From Rhodoferax sp. OV413 (lineage in GTDB: Bacteria; Pseudomonadota; Gammaproteobacteria; Burkholderiales; Burkholderiaceae_C): a stretch of DNA of 64,000 nucleotides. Positions within the stretch are counted from its first letter, which is position 1. The number at the start of each line of letters is the position of its first letter. Of this stretch, positions 10,088 through 19,593 are shown in pieces. The DNA lies in contig NZ_FNJA01000003.1 in assembly GCF_900104385.1 (NCBI RefSeq), positions 496,001-560,000 of the forward strand. The letters run 5' to 3'. The notes beneath the pieces were generated by a model. The model had not been told where the DNA came from, did not search any database, and saw only the letters and a program-made list of their open reading frames with translations. Made by a program: the position numbers and the translations under genes.

Positions 10088-11413
10088 CTACGCAGAGAAC
10101 TCTATCGAGGATGCGCTGCCCACCGCCACGTACTGGCCGGTGAATGAGATGTCACCCTTGGCCACCCGGAAGATCGTCACGTTGTCGCCTTGCTTGTTAT
10201 GGCAGACGTACAAGAACTTGCCGCTCGGGTCGAGGGTACAGCTGCGTGGGTAATTGCCACGCGTCCACTCTTCGCGTACCAGCTTAGGCTCGCCGGTGGC
10301 GGCATTGATCTTGAACAACGAGATCGAGTCGTGCAAACGATTCAATGACACAAAGTGCTGGCCGTCGGGCAGCATGCGGATGCCGGACGCATAGCTGGTG
10401 CCTTTGAAGCCCGGTGGCAAGGCCGAGGTTTCGCTCACCAGGGTCAACACGCCGGTAGCGCCGTCGTAGCGCATGAAGGCAATCGTCGACGCCTCTTCGT
10501 TCACCAGGTACAGCCACTTGCCATTCGGATGGAAGCAGAAATGCCGCGCGCCCGAGCTTTCCGACACCGCCACGCTGCTGGGCTGGCTCAGCACACCGGT
10601 GCTGCGGTCGAACTTGTAGGAGATGACTCGGTCCAGGCCCAGATCGGCCACCAGCACAAAGTTGCCGCTCGGGTCGCTGTGCACCATGTGGGCATGCGGG
10701 CCGTCGTGGTCGCTAGTGGCAAAGCCTTCGTGCGACAGCGCGGCTTTCGGCACTACATCGGCGCCCGGCTTGCACTGCGTGCCGCCACAGGCATCCACAT
10801 CCTTGTAGACAGCCACCGGCTTATCGGTATCGAAGCCGCCGTCGGCGCGCAGCGCGATGACGCTGACATCGCCGCTGGAATAGTTGGCGGTGAACAAGAA
10901 ACGGCCGTCCGGGTGGACGCTGACGTAGGCCGGGTCCTTGCCACCGCAGGCGATCTCGGCCACAAAAGACAACGCGCCATTCGCCTCGATGCGGTAGGCC
11001 GACACCGAGCCGCCGCTGTCCGGGCCTGCCACCGCAGAAAACTCGTTGCCGGCATACAGCATGCGCAGCGATGGATGGCGCGCCAGCGAGGCTGGGTTGC
11101 GCAGCTTGCTGGCTGCGTCGCCGGCGTTCAGTACCGCCGCCGGTGCACCGGCAATCGGCGTCAGCGCGCCGGTTTTGCTGTTCAGCGCGAACTGGTGCAC
11201 ACCCAGGCCACGGCCACCGCGCCAGGGTTTGCCGCCATCGGTGTAGGTGCCCACGTAGGCATACACAGTGCCGGTGCTGGCGGCTTGCGCGCTCAGCGCA
11301 GTCAAGCCCAAAGCCCCCAGGCCAGAGACGACGGCCGTGGCTTTGAGAAAGTTTCTACGGCTGGCAGCGGTGTGGGCATGGGGCAATTCCTGGTCAGTAA
11401 CACGAGATGGCAT
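10088..11413 (-). CDS. Lactonase-family beta-propeller protein, Tat-exported
   Basis: A 441-residue protein of the 6-phosphogluconolactonase/muconate-lactonizing-like seven-bladed propeller family. The N-terminus carries a twin-arginine signal (SRRNFLKA, then a hydrophobic stretch to LSAQAA), so it should be folded in the cytoplasm and exported to the periplasm. Propeller repeats are visible as successive HPDGRFLFTANYSS, DPSGNFVLVADLG, HPNGKWLYLVNE, LPDGQHFVSLN and DPSGKFLYVCHN. Cytosolic 6-phosphogluconate would not be its substrate in that location. It lies between the solute-binding protein and the permeases of the D-amino-acid operon, which is an unusual place for this family; its role there is unknown. 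Confidence 0.85.
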   Translation of the reverse strand: MPSRVTDQELPHAHTAASRRNFLKATAVVSGLGALGLTALSAQAASTGTVYAYVGTYTDGGKPWRGGRGLGVHQFALNSKTGALTPIAGAPAAVLNAGDAASKLRNPASLARHPSLRMLYAGNEFSAVAGPDSGGSVSAYRIEANGALSFVAEIACGGKDPAYVSVHPDGRFLFTANYSSGDVSVIALRADGGFDTDKPVAVYKDVDACGGTQCKPGADVVPKAALSHEGFATSDHDGPHAHMVHSDPSGNFVLVADLGLDRVISYKFDRSTGVLSQPSSVAVSESSGARHFCFHPNGKWLYLVNEEASTIAFMRYDGATGVLTLVSETSALPPGFKGTSYASGIRMLPDGQHFVSLNRLHDSISLFKINAATGEPKLVREEWTRGNYPRSCTLDPSGKFLYVCHNKQGDNVTIFRVAKGDISFTGQYVAVGSASSIEFSA

Positions 11414-11487
11414 GGCATTTCCTGTGAATGGGTGGAAGGGATTGGATGGGAAGAGGCGAAATCAGGTCGGCGCCGGGCCGACCCGGC

Positions 11488-13038
11488 TTACTTCTTCAGG
11501 CCGGTGTTCCAGAAGAACGGCCAGGTGGCAGGTGTGTAGCCCTCCAGCGCTGGCGATTTGGCCGACAGGCTGTTGAACTTGCCGACGTTGATGTAAGGCA
11601 CCTCGTCGTACACCACCTGCTGCACCTTGCCCCACAGCGCGGCGCGCTTGGTGGGGTTGGTTTCCTGGTTCAGCGCCGACAGCGCGGCTTGCTTGGCGGG
11701 TGTAGACCACCAGCCGGGTGCGCCATCGCCGAGCTGGGGTGGCGACAGCATGGGCTCGGGGAACTGGCCGGAATGCGTCACATAGATGTCCCACAGCTTG
11801 GAGTCGTTGCGGCGCTGCACCAGGGTGGCCCAGTCCACCACATTCAGGTCCACCTTGAAGCCGGCCTTCTTCAACTGCTCGGCCATGATCAAAGCCATGT
11901 TGTAGTGGAAGTCGTACTGGCGGCTGGTCAGGATGCGGATGGCGTCGCCCTTGTAGCCGGCAGCCGCGGCGGCCGTCTTGGCCTTGGCGGGGTTGCGTTC
12001 GTTGTAGTGGTCCACACCGGCAGCCGAATAGAACGGTGTGCCCTTGGGGAAATGGTTGCCTTCGGCGGTGAAGAAACGCGTGTCACCGAAACCAGCCGCC
12101 AGCATCTCGCCCTCGCCCAGCGCCACTTGCACGGCCTGGCGTACTGCCAGCGGGGCCATCACGCCTTCCTTGGTGTTGAACACCAGGTAAGGGAAGCCAA
12201 ACGATGGCGTCATGATGGGCACGACTTTGTCGGTGGCTTTTTCCAGCCGCGGCAAGGCTTCGATGGGCAGCAGGTCGGCAAACTGGAACTGGCCGGCCAG
12301 CGCGCCTTCGACGCGGGTATTGGCGTTGGGCACGGGGATGAATCGCAGCTCTTCCACCACCGCGGTCTTTTTGCCGCCGTAGCCGTTAGCGGCTTCTTTG
12401 CGTGCGCTATAGGCGTCAAAACGCGTCAACAGCACGTATTGGTCGGGGCGGCGCTCCTTGAACTTATAGGGGCCGGTACCAACAAAGTCTTTCAGCGGCT
12501 GGGCGATCGACTCCTTGGCCATGATGGCGGCCATGCCCGAAGGCAAAGCCAGCTGCGGCAGCAGCGGTGCGTACGGGTTCTTCAGGGTGATGGATACCAC
12601 CAGCGGGCCTTTGGCGGACAGGTCGTCCACTTCCTTGGCCAGCGCCTTGCCGCGCGGCGAGACTTCCATCCAGCGCTTCAGGCTGGCGACCACGTCTTCC
12701 GAATTCAGCTCGCGCCCGCTGTGCAGCTGCACACCCGCACGCAGCGTGATGGTGTATTGCTTGCCGTCGGCCGATACCTTGGGCATGGATTCGGCCAGCA
12801 TGGGCACCACGTTCCACTTGGCATCGAAGGTGAACAGCGGCTCGTAAACGTGCTGCATGATGGTCCCGACCAGGTCGGCGCTGCTGGCCATCGGGTCCAG
12901 GGTTTGCGGCTCGGCCACCATCGCCAGGTTGAGTGCAGACTTGGCTGTCTGCGCTTGCAGGGCCATGGGCAGCAGCGCCGCGCCCATAGACATCAATAAA
13001 ACGGTGCGGCGCAACAAGGCGGTGGTTGACTTCATCAT
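11488..13038 (-). CDS. Peptide-type ABC importer solute-binding protein (SBP family 5)
   Basis: A 516-residue periplasmic binding protein. A signal peptide (LLRRTVLLMSMGAALLPMALQAQ) is followed by the family 5 start LNLAMVAEPQTLDPMASSA and the conserved FTLREGVKFHDG-like segment, here ITLRAGVQLHSGRELNSEDV. Start chosen at the first of two adjacent ATGs (13036-13038) with AAGGG upstream; the longer open frame has no ribosome site and crosses the control region. First gene of the nine-gene leftward operon, so it would be the most strongly expressed. It delivers ligand to the DppB/C/D/F-like transporter. Confidence 0.92.
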   Translation of the reverse strand: MMKSTTALLRRTVLLMSMGAALLPMALQAQTAKSALNLAMVAEPQTLDPMASSADLVGTIMQHVYEPLFTFDAKWNVVPMLAESMPKVSADGKQYTITLRAGVQLHSGRELNSEDVVASLKRWMEVSPRGKALAKEVDDLSAKGPLVVSITLKNPYAPLLPQLALPSGMAAIMAKESIAQPLKDFVGTGPYKFKERRPDQYVLLTRFDAYSARKEAANGYGGKKTAVVEELRFIPVPNANTRVEGALAGQFQFADLLPIEALPRLEKATDKVVPIMTPSFGFPYLVFNTKEGVMAPLAVRQAVQVALGEGEMLAAGFGDTRFFTAEGNHFPKGTPFYSAAGVDHYNERNPAKAKTAAAAAGYKGDAIRILTSRQYDFHYNMALIMAEQLKKAGFKVDLNVVDWATLVQRRNDSKLWDIYVTHSGQFPEPMLSPPQLGDGAPGWWSTPAKQAALSALNQETNPTKRAALWGKVQQVVYDEVPYINVGKFNSLSAKSPALEGYTPATWPFFWNTGLKK

Positions 13039-13051
13039 GGACCCTTTGTAT

Positions 13052-13066
13052 TGAAAGTAAATTTCA
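13052..13066. promoter_or_regulatory. Putative RpiR operator 1 (TGAAA-N5-TTTCA)
   Basis: Perfect half-sites TGAAA and TTTCA separated by 5 nt, centred at 13059, 14 bp upstream of the SBP start codon and over the transcription start predicted from the sigma-54-like promoter. An identical-architecture site lies 73 bp away. RpiR-family regulators often use TGAAA/TTTCA-type dyads; assignment to the RpiR gene of this operon is inference. Confidence 0.6.
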
Positions 13067-13068
13067 CA

Positions 13069-13086
13069 ATGCAAAGAATATGCCAA
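13069..13086 (-). promoter_or_regulatory. Putative sigma-54 (-24/-12) promoter of the D-amino-acid operon
   Basis: On the minus strand the 18-mer TTGGCATATTCTTTGCAT carries GG and GC exactly 10 nt apart, as the RpoN consensus (TGGCAC-N5-TTGCA) requires. The start point expected about 12 nt downstream falls near 13059, leaving a leader of about 20 nt before the SBP gene and placing operator 1 over it. No RpoN-dependent activator gene is seen nearby. No good sigma-70 pair was found as an alternative. Confidence 0.5.
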
Positions 13087-13115
13087 GCAATTTTCCAATA
13101 AAACAGGGAAAACCC

Positions 13116-13140
13116 GTGAAATTATGAAAATTAATTTCAC
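13116..13140. promoter_or_regulatory. Putative RpiR operator 2, inside a larger dyad
   Basis: TGAAA-N5-TTTCA at 13125-13139, embedded in a larger 9-7-9 inverted repeat (13116-13124 and 13132-13140). Centre-to-centre distance to operator 1 is 73 bp, close to seven helical turns. It lies between the divergent SBP and RidA genes and could serve both. Confidence 0.55.
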
Positions 13141-13223
13141 CAAAACAGTGCGAAACACGGTCTGAACCAGGACTGCGTGCCAGAATGGGGCCTGTTTTGT
13201 TACCGCCCTACAGGAGTTTCTTC

Positions 13224-13610
13224 ATGCCGCTGATCCATATTGGCAACCCGCCCGTTACCTCCGACCAATTGCCACGCCCGTTCTCACCGGCCGTGCGGGC
13301 TGGTGACTTCGTTTACGTATCCGGCCAGGTGCCGGCCGACGACAAGGGCGAGATTGTGCAGGGCGGCATCGAAGCGCAGACCCGCCAGGTGATGCACAAC
13401 CTGACCCAGGTGCTGGCGCTGGCAGGCTGCACGCTGGACGATGTGTGCAAGACCAGCGTATGGCTGGACGACGCGCGCGACTTTGCCAGCTTCAACCGTG
13501 TCTACATGGGGTATTTCGGCGACAAGAAACCTGCCCGCTCCACCACCGAAGCCCGCTTGATGGTGGATGCCAAAGTGGAAATCGACGTTATCGCCTACAA
13601 GCCGGTGTAA
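13224..13610 (+). CDS. ridA: RidA family enamine/imine deaminase
   Basis: A 128-residue RidA (YjgF/YER057c/UK114) protein. It has the fold's conserved GQVPAD, the NL and GC segments, and PARSTTEARLMVDAKVEIDV, where the Arg of PARS is the residue that binds the substrate carboxylate. RidA hydrolyses reactive enamines and imines such as 2-aminoacrylate released by PLP dehydratases. Start chosen at MPLIHIG with CAGGAG upstream. It is divergent from the D-amino-acid operon, whose DSD1-family enzyme would generate exactly this kind of intermediate; the shared control region suggests joint regulation. Confidence 0.9.
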   Translation: MPLIHIGNPPVTSDQLPRPFSPAVRAGDFVYVSGQVPADDKGEIVQGGIEAQTRQVMHNLTQVLALAGCTLDDVCKTSVWLDDARDFASFNRVYMGYFGDKKPARSTTEARLMVDAKVEIDVIAYKPV

Positions 13611-13817
13611 GGCCCAAACACGGTTTCCTTCTCTTTACAGGGCGAGCGCAGCGAAGCCGCCCTTCCAGAACAACCGCGGAACTGGCTTTGCCAGGCCGCT
13701 GGTTGTGCTCCCTGCGTGTCGTATCGGTTTTACAAACCGATACGAGGGGGGTTGGCGGCCACATGCGCCTTCGGCTTTTCAAACCGATGTCGGGGCAGTG
13801 CGCAAGCCTGGGGGTGT
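13611..13817. other. Convergent gap with three consecutive stem-loops
   Basis: No gene. The 207-bp tail-to-tail gap between ridA and the 5-formyl-THF cyclo-ligase gene holds three inverted repeats in a row. The first is GGGCG/CGCCC at 13640-13662. The second is a long hairpin at 13670-13706 built of ACAACC/GGTTGT, GCGG/CCGC and CTGGC/GCCAG around TTT. The third is a perfect 11-bp stem CGTATCGGTTT / AAACCGATACG at 13720-13744 with a 3-nt loop. AAACCGAT recurs at 13781. It could act as a bidirectional terminator or be a dispersed repeat or a structured RNA. Confidence 0.6.
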
Positions 13818-14408
13818 TCAGCCAGCTGGCCAGACCACTCCGTTGTCGTTCAGGATGGCGTCCAGCGGCATGTCGTGCGGCTCAGGCGCAAAGTCGTCCA
13901 GGTAGCCCTGGGTAAAACCCAGCCCCACCGTAAACGGCTTGGGGCTCAGGGACGCCAGCATGCGGTCGTAAAAACCACCGCCATAGCCCAGGCGATACCC
14001 ACCGGCCGCATAGCCCACGCAGGGCACAAACAGCAAGGTCGGCTGCACCATCTCGGTCGCCTTGGGCTTCAAAATGCCGTAGGCATCCTCCTCCATCGGG
14101 CAGCCCGGATACCAGGCATGGAAGGTCATGGTCTTGTGCAGCTTGTTCACCACCGGCAGGCCGATACGCTTGAGCTCGGGGCCGTCGAGCAGCTCGCCGT
14201 CTTCCTTCCAGCGGTGCAGGGCCGGCAGTGGATCGAACTCGCCCTTGATCGGCCAGTAGGCGCCAATCACGGTATCGGGCCGCCCCACCAGCCAGATACG
14301 CATCACACGTTGCAATAAATCGGCCCGTTCCAGGCGGTCGGGTAGCTCCAGGCGTTGCGCAATCAGCGCCTCGCGCAGGGCTTTTTTGTCCTGGGCCTTG
14401 TCGTTCAT
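13818..14408 (-). CDS. 5-formyltetrahydrofolate cyclo-ligase
   Basis: A 196-residue enzyme that converts 5-formyl-THF and ATP to 5,10-methenyl-THF, returning storage folate to the active pool. Family marks: N-terminal K-x-x-L-R (KKALREALIAQR), the basic and acidic segments around YWPIKGEFDP, FVPCVGYAAGGYRLGYGGGFYDR with the ATP/folate-binding GxRxGxGGGFYD motif, and GLGFTQGYLDDFAPEPHDMPLD. Two ATGs are possible. I prefer 14408 because GGAAAA precedes it; 14420 lies 4 nt from a long inverted repeat and has no ribosome site. Divergent from the lytic transglycosylase gene. Confidence 0.9.
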   Translation of the reverse strand: MNDKAQDKKALREALIAQRLELPDRLERADLLQRVMRIWLVGRPDTVIGAYWPIKGEFDPLPALHRWKEDGELLDGPELKRIGLPVVNKLHKTMTFHAWYPGCPMEEDAYGILKPKATEMVQPTLLFVPCVGYAAGGYRLGYGGGFYDRMLASLSPKPFTVGLGFTQGYLDDFAPEPHDMPLDAILNDNGVVWPAG

Positions 14409-14423
14409 TGAGTTTTCCATAGG

Positions 14424-14484
14424 GACTTGGTGTATTTCCTGGTCGAAGGGCTTGGAGACCTGCGACCAGGAAATACACCAAGTC
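14424..14484. promoter_or_regulatory. 22-bp perfect inverted repeat between divergent genes
   Basis: Arms 14424-14445 and 14463-14484 are perfect complements (22 bp) around a 17-nt spacer. Reading outward, the cyclo-ligase and transglycosylase genes are each preceded by the same sequence (CGACCAGGAAATACACCAAG). It is too close to both start codons (4 and 19 bp) to be a terminator. The transglycosylase side continues into CATAAT at 14489-14494, a likely -10 just before the ATG. Best read as a symmetric operator or shared promoter module, or as a recent duplication in inverted orientation. Confidence 0.7.
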
Positions 14485-14502
14485 GTGTCCATAATCCCCC
14501 AC

Positions 14503-16500
14503 ATGCAAGTTCCAGCCATTTTGACATCGTTCGCACTCGCCCTGAGCTTCGTATTCTCAGGCGCGGCCTGCAGCCAACCCAAATCCGATCCCGCCGGTGA
14601 CAGCACCATTCTGGAGATGAACCAGGCCTTCAAACGCGCAGACCGCAAGCGGCTGAGCGCGCTCCTGCCCCAGGTGCGCGGCCACCTACTGGAGCCCTGG
14701 GCCGCCTATTGGGAGCAGCGCGCGCGGCTGGACGAGCTGACATCGCTGGACCTGCAGAGCTTCAGCAGCCGCTTCCCCGGCAGCTACCAGGAAGACCGCT
14801 TGCGCAACGACTGGTTGCTGCTACTGGGCCAGCGCCGCGACTGGGCCACGTTTGCCGAGGAACATGCGCGCTACCGCATGGCCGATGACCGCGAAGTCCG
14901 CTGCTACGCGCTGCTGATCGACCAGATCAAACTGGGCGCCGACAGCCCACCGGCCCTGGCCGAAGAAGTGCGCCGCAACTGGTATGCCCAGCGCGAGCTG
15001 GACGACGGCTGCACCCAAGCCGCCAGCCACTTGTATGCAGCCAAGAAACTCACACCGGTCGACATCTGGCGCAAAGCCCGCCTGGGCATGGAAGCCAACC
15101 GCCCGCGGGTTGCCGCCAAGGCCGTGGAAATCGTCGCCCCCGAGTCGCTGGCTATGCTGAACGAGCTGAACGACAGCCCGACGAAGTTTTTGCTGGGCAA
15201 GGTCACCGCCCTGTCCCGTGCCCGCCGCGAAGTGATGCTGCTGGCGTTGGTCAAGCTGGCCACCTCCGACCCCGACAATGCCGCCGCCCTGATGGAGAGC
15301 AAGTGGGAAACCCAACTGAATGTGGAAGAACGCAATTGGACCTGGGGCGTCATCGGCAAGCAGGCCGCCATGCGCTTGTCCAACAGCGCATCCGACTACT
15401 ACGCCAAAGTCAGCAAAGACAGCGACCTGAACGACGAGATGCTGGCCTGGAAGGTCCGCAGCGCCCTGCGCCTGGGCCGCTGGAAAGACGTGGCCAGCGC
15501 CACCCAGGCCATGGGCGACAACCTGCACGCCGATGCCACCTGGGTCTACTGGCGCGCACGGGCGTTGCAAGCCCTGGCCAAGTCCGACCTGGACCGCGAG
15601 GAACCCACGCGTTTGCTGCAAAGCATTGCCGGAGTGCGCGGGTTTTACGAGCAGCTGGCATTGGAAGAGCTGGGCCAGAAGACCACGGTGCCGCCCCGCC
15701 CCCCGGCCGTCACCCCCGAAGAAAAAGACGCAGCCCGCGCCAACCTGGGCCTGCAGCGCGGCCTGGCCGCCATCCAGCTGGGCCTGCGCAGCGAGGGCAA
15801 CCGCGAGTGGAACTACACCACCAATCTGCATGAGCGCGGCGGCATGGGCGACCGCGAGCTGCTCGCCGCCGCCGACCTGGCCTGCCAGCGCGAGGTATGG
15901 GACCGCTGCATCAACACCAGCGAACGCACCCGCAATGTGATGGACTTCGAGCAGCGTTTTCCCATGCCCTACCGCGATACCGTGGTCAGGCGCAGCCGCG
16001 AGATCAACCTCGACCCGGCCTACGTCTATGGCCTGATCCGCCAGGAGTCGCGCTTCATCATGGATGCGCGCTCCGGCGTGGGCGCCTCCGGCCTGATGCA
16101 GGTCATGCCCGCCACCGCCCGCTGGACCGCCAAGAAGATCGGCCTGAGCGGCTTCACCCCTGACCAGTTGAACGACCGCGACACCAATATCACCATCGGC
16201 ACCGGCTACCTGAAGCTGGTGCTGGACGACTTTGCCGGCTCCATGCCCATGGCCGCCGCCGCCTACAACGCCGGCCCGGGGCGGCCCCGCGTCTGGCGCA
16301 ACGGCCCGGTGCTGGAAGCCGCCATTTGGGCCGAGAATGTGCCGTTTACCGAAACTCGCGACTACGTCAAAAAAGTCCTCTCCAACACCACCAACTACGC
16401 CGCCATCCTGAGCGGCCAGCCGCAGTCACTGAAGGCCCGCCTGGGTTTGGTGGGTCCGCTGGCCGCCAATGCCGTAGAACCCTACAAGGACCTGCCATGA
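14503..16500 (+). CDS. slt: Soluble lytic murein transglycosylase (Slt70-like)
   Basis: A 665-residue periplasmic enzyme that cleaves the MurNAc-GlcNAc bond of peptidoglycan with 1,6-anhydro product formation. The signal sequence ends in a lipobox-like [10 protein letters not shown], so it may be membrane-anchored. A long alpha-superhelical region (about residues 40-480) precedes the C-terminal SLT domain, where the catalytic Glu is in RQESRF, followed by [13 protein letters not shown] and AAYNAGPGR. Start chosen at MQVPAIL; no clear ribosome site, and a CATAAT 9-14 bp upstream suggests a nearly leaderless message. The stop overlaps panB (ATGA). The anhydro-muropeptides it makes are the substrate class recycled by AnmK, encoded at 51489. 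Confidence 0.93.
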   Translation: MQVPAILTSFALALSFVFSGAACSQPKSDPAGDSTILEMNQAFKRADRKRLSALLPQVRGHLLEPWAAYWEQRARLDELTSLDLQSFSSRFPGSYQEDRLRNDWLLLLGQRRDWATFAEEHARYRMADDREVRCYALLIDQIKLGADSPPALAEEVRRNWYAQRELDDGCTQAASHLYAAKKLTPVDIWRKARLGMEANRPRVAAKAVEIVAPESLAMLNELNDSPTKFLLGKVTALSRARREVMLLALVKLATSDPDNAAALMESKWETQLNVEERNWTWGVIGKQAAMRLSNSASDYYAKVSKDSDLNDEMLAWKVRSALRLGRWKDVASATQAMGDNLHADATWVYWRARALQALAKSDLDREEPTRLLQSIAGVRGFYEQLALEELGQKTTVPPRPPAVTPEEKDAARANLGLQRGLAAIQLGLRSEGNREWNYTTNLHERGGMGDRELLAAADLACQREVWDRCINTSERTRNVMDFEQRFPMPYRDTVVRRSREINLDPAYVYGLIRQESRFIMDARSGVGASGLMQVMPATARWTAKKIGLSGFTPDQLNDRDTNITIGTGYLKLVLDDFAGSMPMAAAAYNAGPGRPRVWRNGPVLEAAIWAENVPFTETRDYVKKVLSNTTNYAAILSGQPQSLKARLGLVGPLAANAVEPYKDLP

Positions 16501-17393
16501 GCCAGCCCGCCACGAGCAACACCACATCGGCATCGGCATCGCCATACGGCACCCTGCCCCCGACCAGCACGCCCGCGCAGCGCAAGCCCATCAGCCTGCC
16601 GCGCCTGGCCGAGATGCACCAGCGCGGCGAAAAAATCACCATGCTGACGGCTTACGACGCCACCTTTGCCGCCGTGGCCGACGCCGCCGGTGTCGAATGC
16701 CTGTTGGTCGGCGACTCGTTGGGCATGGTCTGCCAAGGCCTGCACAACACCGTGGGCGTGAGCCTGGAAACCATGCGCTACCACACCGAAAGCGTGGTGC
16801 GCGGCCTGCAGCGCACCCAGGCCACCGCCTGGGTGATTGCCGACCTGCCGTTTGGCAGCTACCACGAAGGCCGCGAGCAAGCCCTGCGCAGCGCCGCTGT
16901 GCTGATGCAGGCGGGCGCGCACATGGTCAAGCTGGAAGGCGGCGGCTGGACCAGCGAGATCGTGCAGTTCCTGGTCGACCGCGGCATCCCGGTCTGCGCC
17001 CACCTGGGGCTGACGCCGCAGACCGTGCATGCACTGGGCGGCTACCGGGTCCAAGGCAAGTCGGACGCGGCGGCCAGCACGCTGCGCCAGCATGCCCATG
17101 CGCTGCAGGACGCGGGCGCGACCATGGTGGTGCTGGAAATGGTGCCGGCGCCACTGGCGGCCGAGCTGACTAAGGCGCTCACGCACTGCGCCACCATCGG
17201 CATCGGCGCCGGCAAGGACACCGCCGGCCAGGTGCTGGTGTTGCACGACATGCTGGGGATCAACCTGGGTAAGATGCCGCGGTTTGTGCGCAACTTCATG
17301 GACAGCGCCAGCAGTGTGCGCGGCGCCATGGAGGCCTATGTACACGCCGTGAAAGAAGGCAGCTTCCCCGACAACAGCCAGCACGCCTGGTGA
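16497..17393 (+). CDS. panB: 3-methyl-2-oxobutanoate hydroxymethyltransferase
   Basis: A 298-residue PanB, first enzyme of pantothenate synthesis: 2-oxoisovalerate plus 5,10-methylene-THF gives ketopantoate. Motifs: [28 protein letters not shown] with the metal-binding Asp, [28 protein letters not shown] and the catalytic Glu in VLEMVPA, then [20 protein letters not shown]. The first about 30 residues are a Ser/Thr/Ala-rich extension not found in E. coli PanB. Start at the ATGA overlap with slt. Followed by panC after 28 bp. Confidence 0.95.
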   Translation: MSQPATSNTTSASASPYGTLPPTSTPAQRKPISLPRLAEMHQRGEKITMLTAYDATFAAVADAAGVECLLVGDSLGMVCQGLHNTVGVSLETMRYHTESVVRGLQRTQATAWVIADLPFGSYHEGREQALRSAAVLMQAGAHMVKLEGGGWTSEIVQFLVDRGIPVCAHLGLTPQTVHALGGYRVQGKSDAAASTLRQHAHALQDAGATMVVLEMVPAPLAAELTKALTHCATIGIGAGKDTAGQVLVLHDMLGINLGKMPRFVRNFMDSASSVRGAMEAYVHAVKEGSFPDNSQHAW

Positions 17394-17398
17394 TTTTT

Positions 17399-17412
17399 GC
17401 AGCCTAGGCTGC
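17399..17412. repeat. 14-bp perfect palindrome between panB and panC
   Basis: GCAGCCTAGGCTGC is self-complementary and fills half of the 28-bp gap between the two genes, ending 9 nt before the panC ATG. It could form a small hairpin that tunes panC translation. No other copy noticed in the window. Confidence 0.5.
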
Positions 17413-17421
17413 GCCTGCAAC

Positions 17422-18267
17422 ATGTTCATCGCCCACACCATTGAAGAGCTGCGCGCCCATCTGGGCGCCTACCAGCATCCCGCTTTTGTACCCACCATGG
17501 GCAACCTGCACGCCGGCCACCTGGCCCTGGTGCGCCAGGCCAAGCCGCTGGGCGACGTCACCGTGGCCAGCATCTTCGTGAACCGGCTGCAGTTTCTGCC
17601 GCACGAGGACTTCGACAGCTACCCGCGCACCTGGGACAGCGACTGCGCCCAGTTGCGCGCCGCCGGCTGCGACGTGCTGTTTGCGCCGACCGAAAAAGAG
17701 CTGTACCCCGAAGCGCAGACCTACAAGATCCATCCGCCAGCCGGCCTGGCCGATCTGCTGGAAGGCCAGTTCCGGCCCGGCTTCTTTGTCGGCGTAGCCA
17801 CCGTGGTGATGAAGATGTTTGCCTGCGTGTTCTCCGAAGCCAAGGGCCGGCGCACCGCCGTGTTCGGCCAGAAGGACTACCAGCAGCTGATGGTGATACG
17901 CAGCATGGTGCGGCAGTTTGCCTTGCCCATCGACATCGTGGCCGGCCCCACCCAGCGTGCGGACGACGGACTGGCCTTGTCTTCCCGCAACGGCTATTTG
18001 AGCCCTGCCGAGCGGGCCGAGGCAGTGCAACTGTCGGCCACCCTGAAGCGCATGGCAAGCGCCTTGCGCGATGGCGCTACCGATACCGCAGCGCTGGAAG
18101 CCCAGGCCATGGATGGCCTGCGCCAGCGTGGCTGGGCACCCGACTACCTGGTAGCACGCCGGCGCAGCGATCTGCTGCCGCCCGATGCCAGCGCCCCGGC
18201 GCCGCTGGTGGTGCTGGGCGCAGCCCGGCTGGGCCAGACCCGTCTGATCGACAACCTCGAGGTTTAA
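17422..18267 (+). CDS. panC: Pantothenate synthetase
   Basis: A 281-residue PanC that joins pantoate and beta-alanine using ATP through a pantoyl-adenylate. Nucleotidylyltransferase motifs: [14 protein letters not shown] (HIGH-type HAGH), [11 protein letters not shown] (most homologues have NPLQF or NPTQF; the Arg is a small oddity), [24 protein letters not shown] and [13 protein letters not shown] with the KMSKS-like SSRN. Directly downstream of panB, so the two committed steps of pantothenate synthesis are co-transcribed. Confidence 0.95.
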   Translation: MFIAHTIEELRAHLGAYQHPAFVPTMGNLHAGHLALVRQAKPLGDVTVASIFVNRLQFLPHEDFDSYPRTWDSDCAQLRAAGCDVLFAPTEKELYPEAQTYKIHPPAGLADLLEGQFRPGFFVGVATVVMKMFACVFSEAKGRRTAVFGQKDYQQLMVIRSMVRQFALPIDIVAGPTQRADDGLALSSRNGYLSPAERAEAVQLSATLKRMASALRDGATDTAALEAQAMDGLRQRGWAPDYLVARRRSDLLPPDASAPAPLVVLGAARLGQTRLIDNLEV

Positions 18268-18275
18268 AACCGCTT

Positions 18276-18324
18276 GCTATCAATAAAAGAGCTGCCTGCG
18301 CTTATTAAATAAGCGCAGGCAGCT
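18276..18324 (+). repeat. Palindromic element copy b (perfect palindrome)
   Basis: GCTAT box at 18276-18280, then 9 nt, then the 15-5-15 core at 18290-18324 with fully complementary arms. The most symmetric copy of the family. It lies between the convergent panC and ABC ATPase genes and doubles as a terminator. Confidence 0.85.
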
Positions 18325-18329
18325 CTTTT
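18285..18329. terminator. Bidirectional terminator formed by element copy b
   Basis: A perfect 22-bp stem (18285-18306 and 18308-18329) with one central base, starting with AAAA and ending with a T-run (TTTTT to 18330). It serves panC on the plus strand and the alpha-glucoside operon on the minus strand. Confidence 0.8.
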
Positions 18330-18346
18330 TATATGTAAACGCGGAC

Positions 18347-19537
<1,191 letters not shown>

Positions 19538-19593
19538 GAAGGTCTCCTTGTTATGAGGGCCTGCGTAACGGGTTGCGCAGGCCGTGGTTTTAA

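Noticed and set aside
11428-12999. A 523-codon plus-strand open frame across the solute-binding protein gene
   Set aside because: It is the GC-rich shadow of a clear family 5 binding protein on the minus strand, and its product is His/Gln/Arg-rich without domains.
13611-13817. 6S RNA, which often neighbours the 5-formyl-THF cyclo-ligase gene
   Set aside because: The gap has several short hairpins rather than one long rod with a central bubble, and it lies downstream of the cyclo-ligase gene.
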